Below, in pieces: positions 61,484 to 64,000 of a stretch of DNA of 64,000 bases. Position numbers and translations under genes: made by a program. Source of the stretch: Amphibalanus amphitrite (taxonomy: Eukaryota > Arthropoda > Thecostraca > Balanomorpha > Balanidae); the NCBI RefSeq assembly GCF_019059575.1, contig NW_024881668.1, positions 698,501 to 762,500 of the forward strand. Reading direction: 5' to 3'. Position 1 is the stretch's first letter. Each line of letters starts with the position of its first letter. The notes under the pieces are model-generated. The model was not told where the DNA came from, did not search any database, and was given only the letters and a program-made list of their open reading frames with translations.

Positions 61484-61616
61484 ATGGAAGCCGAAGATGG
61501 GAAGTTTAGACACATACGACAGTTTTTTGCCGAGGACGCCTGGGAAGCCCTAAGTGATCTCGAGAAGCAAGTTTATTGTAACATGAAGTCCAACTATGAC
61601 AAGTTGTCTGAACTCG
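61484..61616 (+). CDS. KRAB-like domain exon (PRDM9/SSX type), first exon
   Basis: From the ATG the frame reads MEADGKF-like MEAEDGKFRHIRQFFAE, DAWEALSDLEKQVYCNMK, SNYDKLSEL and then G split by a gtgagt donor. Compare the KRAB pattern F-DI-x-x-YFS-x-EW-x-x-L-x-x-x-EK-x-x-Y-x-x-MK-NY-x-x-M-x-x-LG of PRDM9 and SSX. Conserved here are FF, W, L, EK, Y, MK, NY and LG. KRAB exons in vertebrates also leave in phase 1 after LG, as this one does. In PRDM9, KRAB is followed by SSXRD, SET and zinc fingers; none is in the window, so the gene continues beyond or is lost. Acts by protein-protein contact in the nucleus if functional. Confidence 0.65.
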
Positions 61617-61654
61617 GTGAGTCAGAGCTACCCATTTTTTATGTTTTTATATGT

Positions 61655-61808
61655 TTAACCCTCGCCCGTATTGGTGTTTTTCCAGCCGCGAACGTATAAG
61701 GGGGGACGGACCCCCCCCTTACCGTTTCGCCCCTGATTGAGCTAGAGCTTCGCGGAAAAAACGAGCGTGCTGCCCGTGACGAGAGGAAGCCGATGATACC
61801 TAATTTTA
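61655..61808. mobile_element. TTAA-type MITE, AGGTCA family (copy e, truncated)
   Basis: TTAA plus CCCTCGCCCGTATTGG, 39 bp after the KRAB donor. The next 130 bp match the right end of copy a in inverse orientation, including GACGAGAGGAAGCCGATGAT. It is interrupted by the next element. After 63231 a short stretch (GGTCCTA) continues the match, but no far terminus was found. Confidence 0.75.
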
Positions 61809-61987
61809 AAGGGACCCTCCCACCTTCAAAAAAGTTTATGAATTGGCATGAAAGTGATGTCGCTCGGTTCAGAAAGAGCGAAAACGAATATCTACCAAAT
61901 TTCACCGAAAAATATTCACCGGTTTTCAAGATATTAGACTTTTACTTTTGTTTACTTTTTGGGATCTCCGCTGTTTCTAGCGACTTT

Positions 61988-62443
61988 GGGCCTGTTCCAG
62001 CGCCTCCAGAAACCTCCAGAAAGCTCCAGAAAGCTCTAGAATCCTCCAGAGAGCGTTCCAGCGCCTCCAGAAAGCTCCAGAAAGCTCTCGCCAAAGCTCC
62101 AGAAACCTCCAGTAGCCTCCAGAGAGTTGAGAGGTCCAAATTTCTCTGGAGGCTCTGGTCTACAATTATGGTGCACATGTGACAATCACGAATGTAAACA
62201 AAGGACATTTGACTGATTATTTTACAACTTGAATGTAAAGAAAATTACATTGCTATAATTTTATTTATCTTTTTAACTAAAATTGAAAACAAATTTTGCG
62301 TTTCAAGAGAGAATAATCGTCATTCTTTTGGTATCTATGACGCCAATCTCCAGAAATCTCCAGATTGCGTTCCAGCGCCTCCAGTAAAACCTCTGGTAGA
62401 GCTTCCAGTCAAGAATTTCTTCTGGAGGCGCTGGAACAGGCCC
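61988..62443. mobile_element. PIF/Harbinger-like MITE, TTT target duplication
   Basis: Termini GGGCCTGTTCCAGCGCCTCC and its inverse, flanked by TTT (61985-61987, 62444-62446). The nested sister copy of the host element has the site empty (CGACTTTATTTT). The left third is made of CTCCAGAAA-type 9-12-bp repeats that echo the terminal repeat. 456 bp. Confidence 0.9.
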
Positions 62444-62730
62444 TTTATTTTAGAAGTGCGGCGTTTGCGGCAGATGTTGCGCGCAAATAGCATATACCAC
62501 CGCGTGCTACAAAACGTTTTAGTCAAACATTTAAAAATCGTTAGATATCTGCGCTGACGTCACACATTCAGAGGGGTATTCCTAAGCATTAGCCCCTCTG
62601 AATCAAAATGCTGCAATTTTGAAATTCAATATTTCCGATTTAAGGCATTTCTCGATGTTGTGAGTGCCGAAACCGGTAATTGTGAGCCAGGGACCCCATT
62701 TTGGCTATCTCAACTCAAATCTAATGTTAA

Positions 62731-63208
62731 AGGGACCCTCCCACCTTCAAAAAAGTTTATGAATTGACATGAAAGTGATGTCGCTCGGTTCAGAAAGAGC
62801 GAAAACGAATATCTACCAAATTTCACCGGAAAATATTCACCGGTTTTCAAGATATTAGACTTTTACTTTTGTTTACTTTTTTGGGATCTCCGCTGTTTCT
62901 AGCGACTTTATTTTAGAAGTGCGGCGTTTGCGGCAGACGTTGCGCGCAAATAGCATATACCACCGCGTGCTACAAAACGTTTTAGTCAAACATTTAAAAA
63001 TCGTTAGATATTTGCGCTGACGTCACACATTCAGAGGGGTATTCCTAAGCATTAGCCCCTCTGAATCAAAATGCTGCAATTTTGAAATTCAATATTTCCG
63101 ATTTAAGGCATTTCTCGATGTTGTGAGTGCCGAAACCGGTAATTGTGAGCCAGGGACCCCATTTTGGCTATCTCAACTCAAATCTAATGTTAAGGTGGGA
63201 GGGTCCCT
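62731..63208. mobile_element. TTAA-flanked element, inner copy nested in its own family
   Basis: Termini AGGGACCCTCCCACC and GGTGGGAGGGTCCCT with TTAA on both sides (62727-62730, 63209-63212). It is inserted into the TTAA that lies just inside the right terminus of the outer copy. 478 bp, about 97% identical to the outer copy. Confidence 0.9.
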
Positions 63209-63231
63209 TTAAGGTGGGATGGTCCCTTTAA

Positions 63232-64000
63232 GGTCCTACTATGCATTTCAGACCCCATGAGACCCTGTTTTTCGGCGATAATTTATTTAATATTTATCCA
63301 ATTGACTTCAAATTTTCGCAAAGCACATTTCAGCTCAAGCGCCAATTTTCGCTAATATGGTCTCTTAACAAAATGTCAATTGTTAGGGTACTTGTCGTTG
63401 CCTCGTAATGTTAAAATCAGCTCCGTAAATCCGTCAGTGGAGTAGAGGCTATCCGTACGTAGGCGTGACGTCACAGGCACGTGACCATTAAGCTCCGCCC
63501 TCCCGGCGGACGGAGCGGTGACCTTGGCCGGTCAGTCGGATGCGTGGAGCCGACGAGGCAGTAGCCGCCGCACCCAAGGCCGTATGCCGGACCGGGGCGG
63601 CTCGCATTGGACGTGGCTGCCTTGCGGTTGCCGTTGCAGTAATAACGATACAGCAGAAACTAGCGCTCGTTATAAGCGCACTAGCCTTCGGTATTGCATT
63701 TATCGCAAATAAACCTGCACCCTGTCAATCAATAAAGATAGGTATATCTACTTTAATACTAAGTCCATGGCTAGTGATGCATTTTTGCTTGATTGAACGA
63801 CATCAAAAAAGGCCGTTGATGTCAATTGACTGTGAACTGATGCAAGACGTCGGTCAGCCTACGTCAAATTTGCAAGACATGGTAAACAGTTACACCGTAG
63901 CATTTAAGAAGTGTGGTTAAAATGTGAAATATATTATGCTTATGCGTATGCCTGAGATGGATTCATGTGATTGAACACCTTCAGAACTAGCCCATTTTAT
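63232..64000. other. No gene recognised
   Basis: A GC patch near 63470-63630 with TGACGTCA at 63463-63470 is open in two plus-strand frames (one continues to 63920), but no protein family is recognised and no splice-framed exon of the KRAB gene is supported. The rest is AT-rich. Confidence 0.3.

Larger units (their letters stand above)
61810..63227. mobile_element. TTAA-flanked element, outer copy
   Basis: Termini AGGGACCCTCCCACC and GGTGGGATGGTCCCT; TTAA at 61806-61809 and 63228-63231. The interior equals the nested copy (62731-63208), plus two insertions: a Harbinger-like MITE at 61988 and the nested copy itself. TTAA and AGGGACC start suggest Kolobok or piggyBac type. Non-coding. Confidence 0.85.

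Overview
The window looks like nuclear DNA of an arthropod, most likely a marine crustacean (a barnacle is my guess, not a proof). Reasons: coding pieces are split by GT-AG introns; a BTB domain of the tramtrack/lola type is present; a degenerate CCTAA/CCTAC tract resembles the arthropod TTAGG telomere repeat; and almost everything else is a dense, nested pile of eukaryotic transposable elements. I see no bacterial gene, rRNA, CRISPR array or intact tRNA gene.

Layout. 1-4 kb: fossil Ty3/Gypsy parts in an unusual order, then the C-terminal part of a hAT-related (ZNF862-like) protein. 4-10 kb and 15-17.4 kb: a cluster of SGNH/GDSL-hydrolase-like fragments tied to repeats, including two near-identical copies of an unrecognised helical protein, a 53/54-bp coding tandem array, and LINE ORF1-type sequence. 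10.1-15.0 kb: one 4.8-kb element with RSS-like CACAGTG ends and a 5-bp target duplication. It splits the second copy of that unit and itself carries two TTAA-flanked MITEs. 19.4-20.7 kb: broken piggyBac transposase. 20.9-24.5 kb: tandem repeats, a LINE RNase H tail and a hAT MITE. 25-25.8 kb: a tyrosine-recombinase gene. 26-34.4 kb: repeats, two ZNF862-like copies, a BEL/Pao Gag fossil and a complete-ended DD37D mariner. 35-38.2 kb: exons of a possible SANT-like protein followed by a Merlin transposase. 38.5-46 kb: a BEL/Pao RNase H piece, a long foldback element, a hAT exon, another TTAA MITE, a LINE tail and tRNA-like SINE heads. 47-51 kb: a piggyBac gene split by a mariner that is itself split by a TTAA MITE. 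51.5-52.7 kb: LINE reverse transcriptase.

Host-like genes lie at the right. On the minus strand (59.5 to 54.3 kb) is a BTB-domain gene; its last three exons join in one frame, but its first exon has an in-frame TGA at the conserved Trp and its second exon has no clear acceptor. On the plus strand at 61.5 kb a single exon encodes a KRAB-like domain of the PRDM9/SSX kind, immediately followed by a four-element insertion stack.

Several insertions have their empty target site preserved in a duplicate copy inside this same window (CATTG element, DD37D mariner, two 3-bp-TSD elements), so their ends can be read directly. The most unusual items are the KRAB exon, the AGGTCA-packed TTAA element family, the CACAGTG-ended element, and the repeated SGNH modules.
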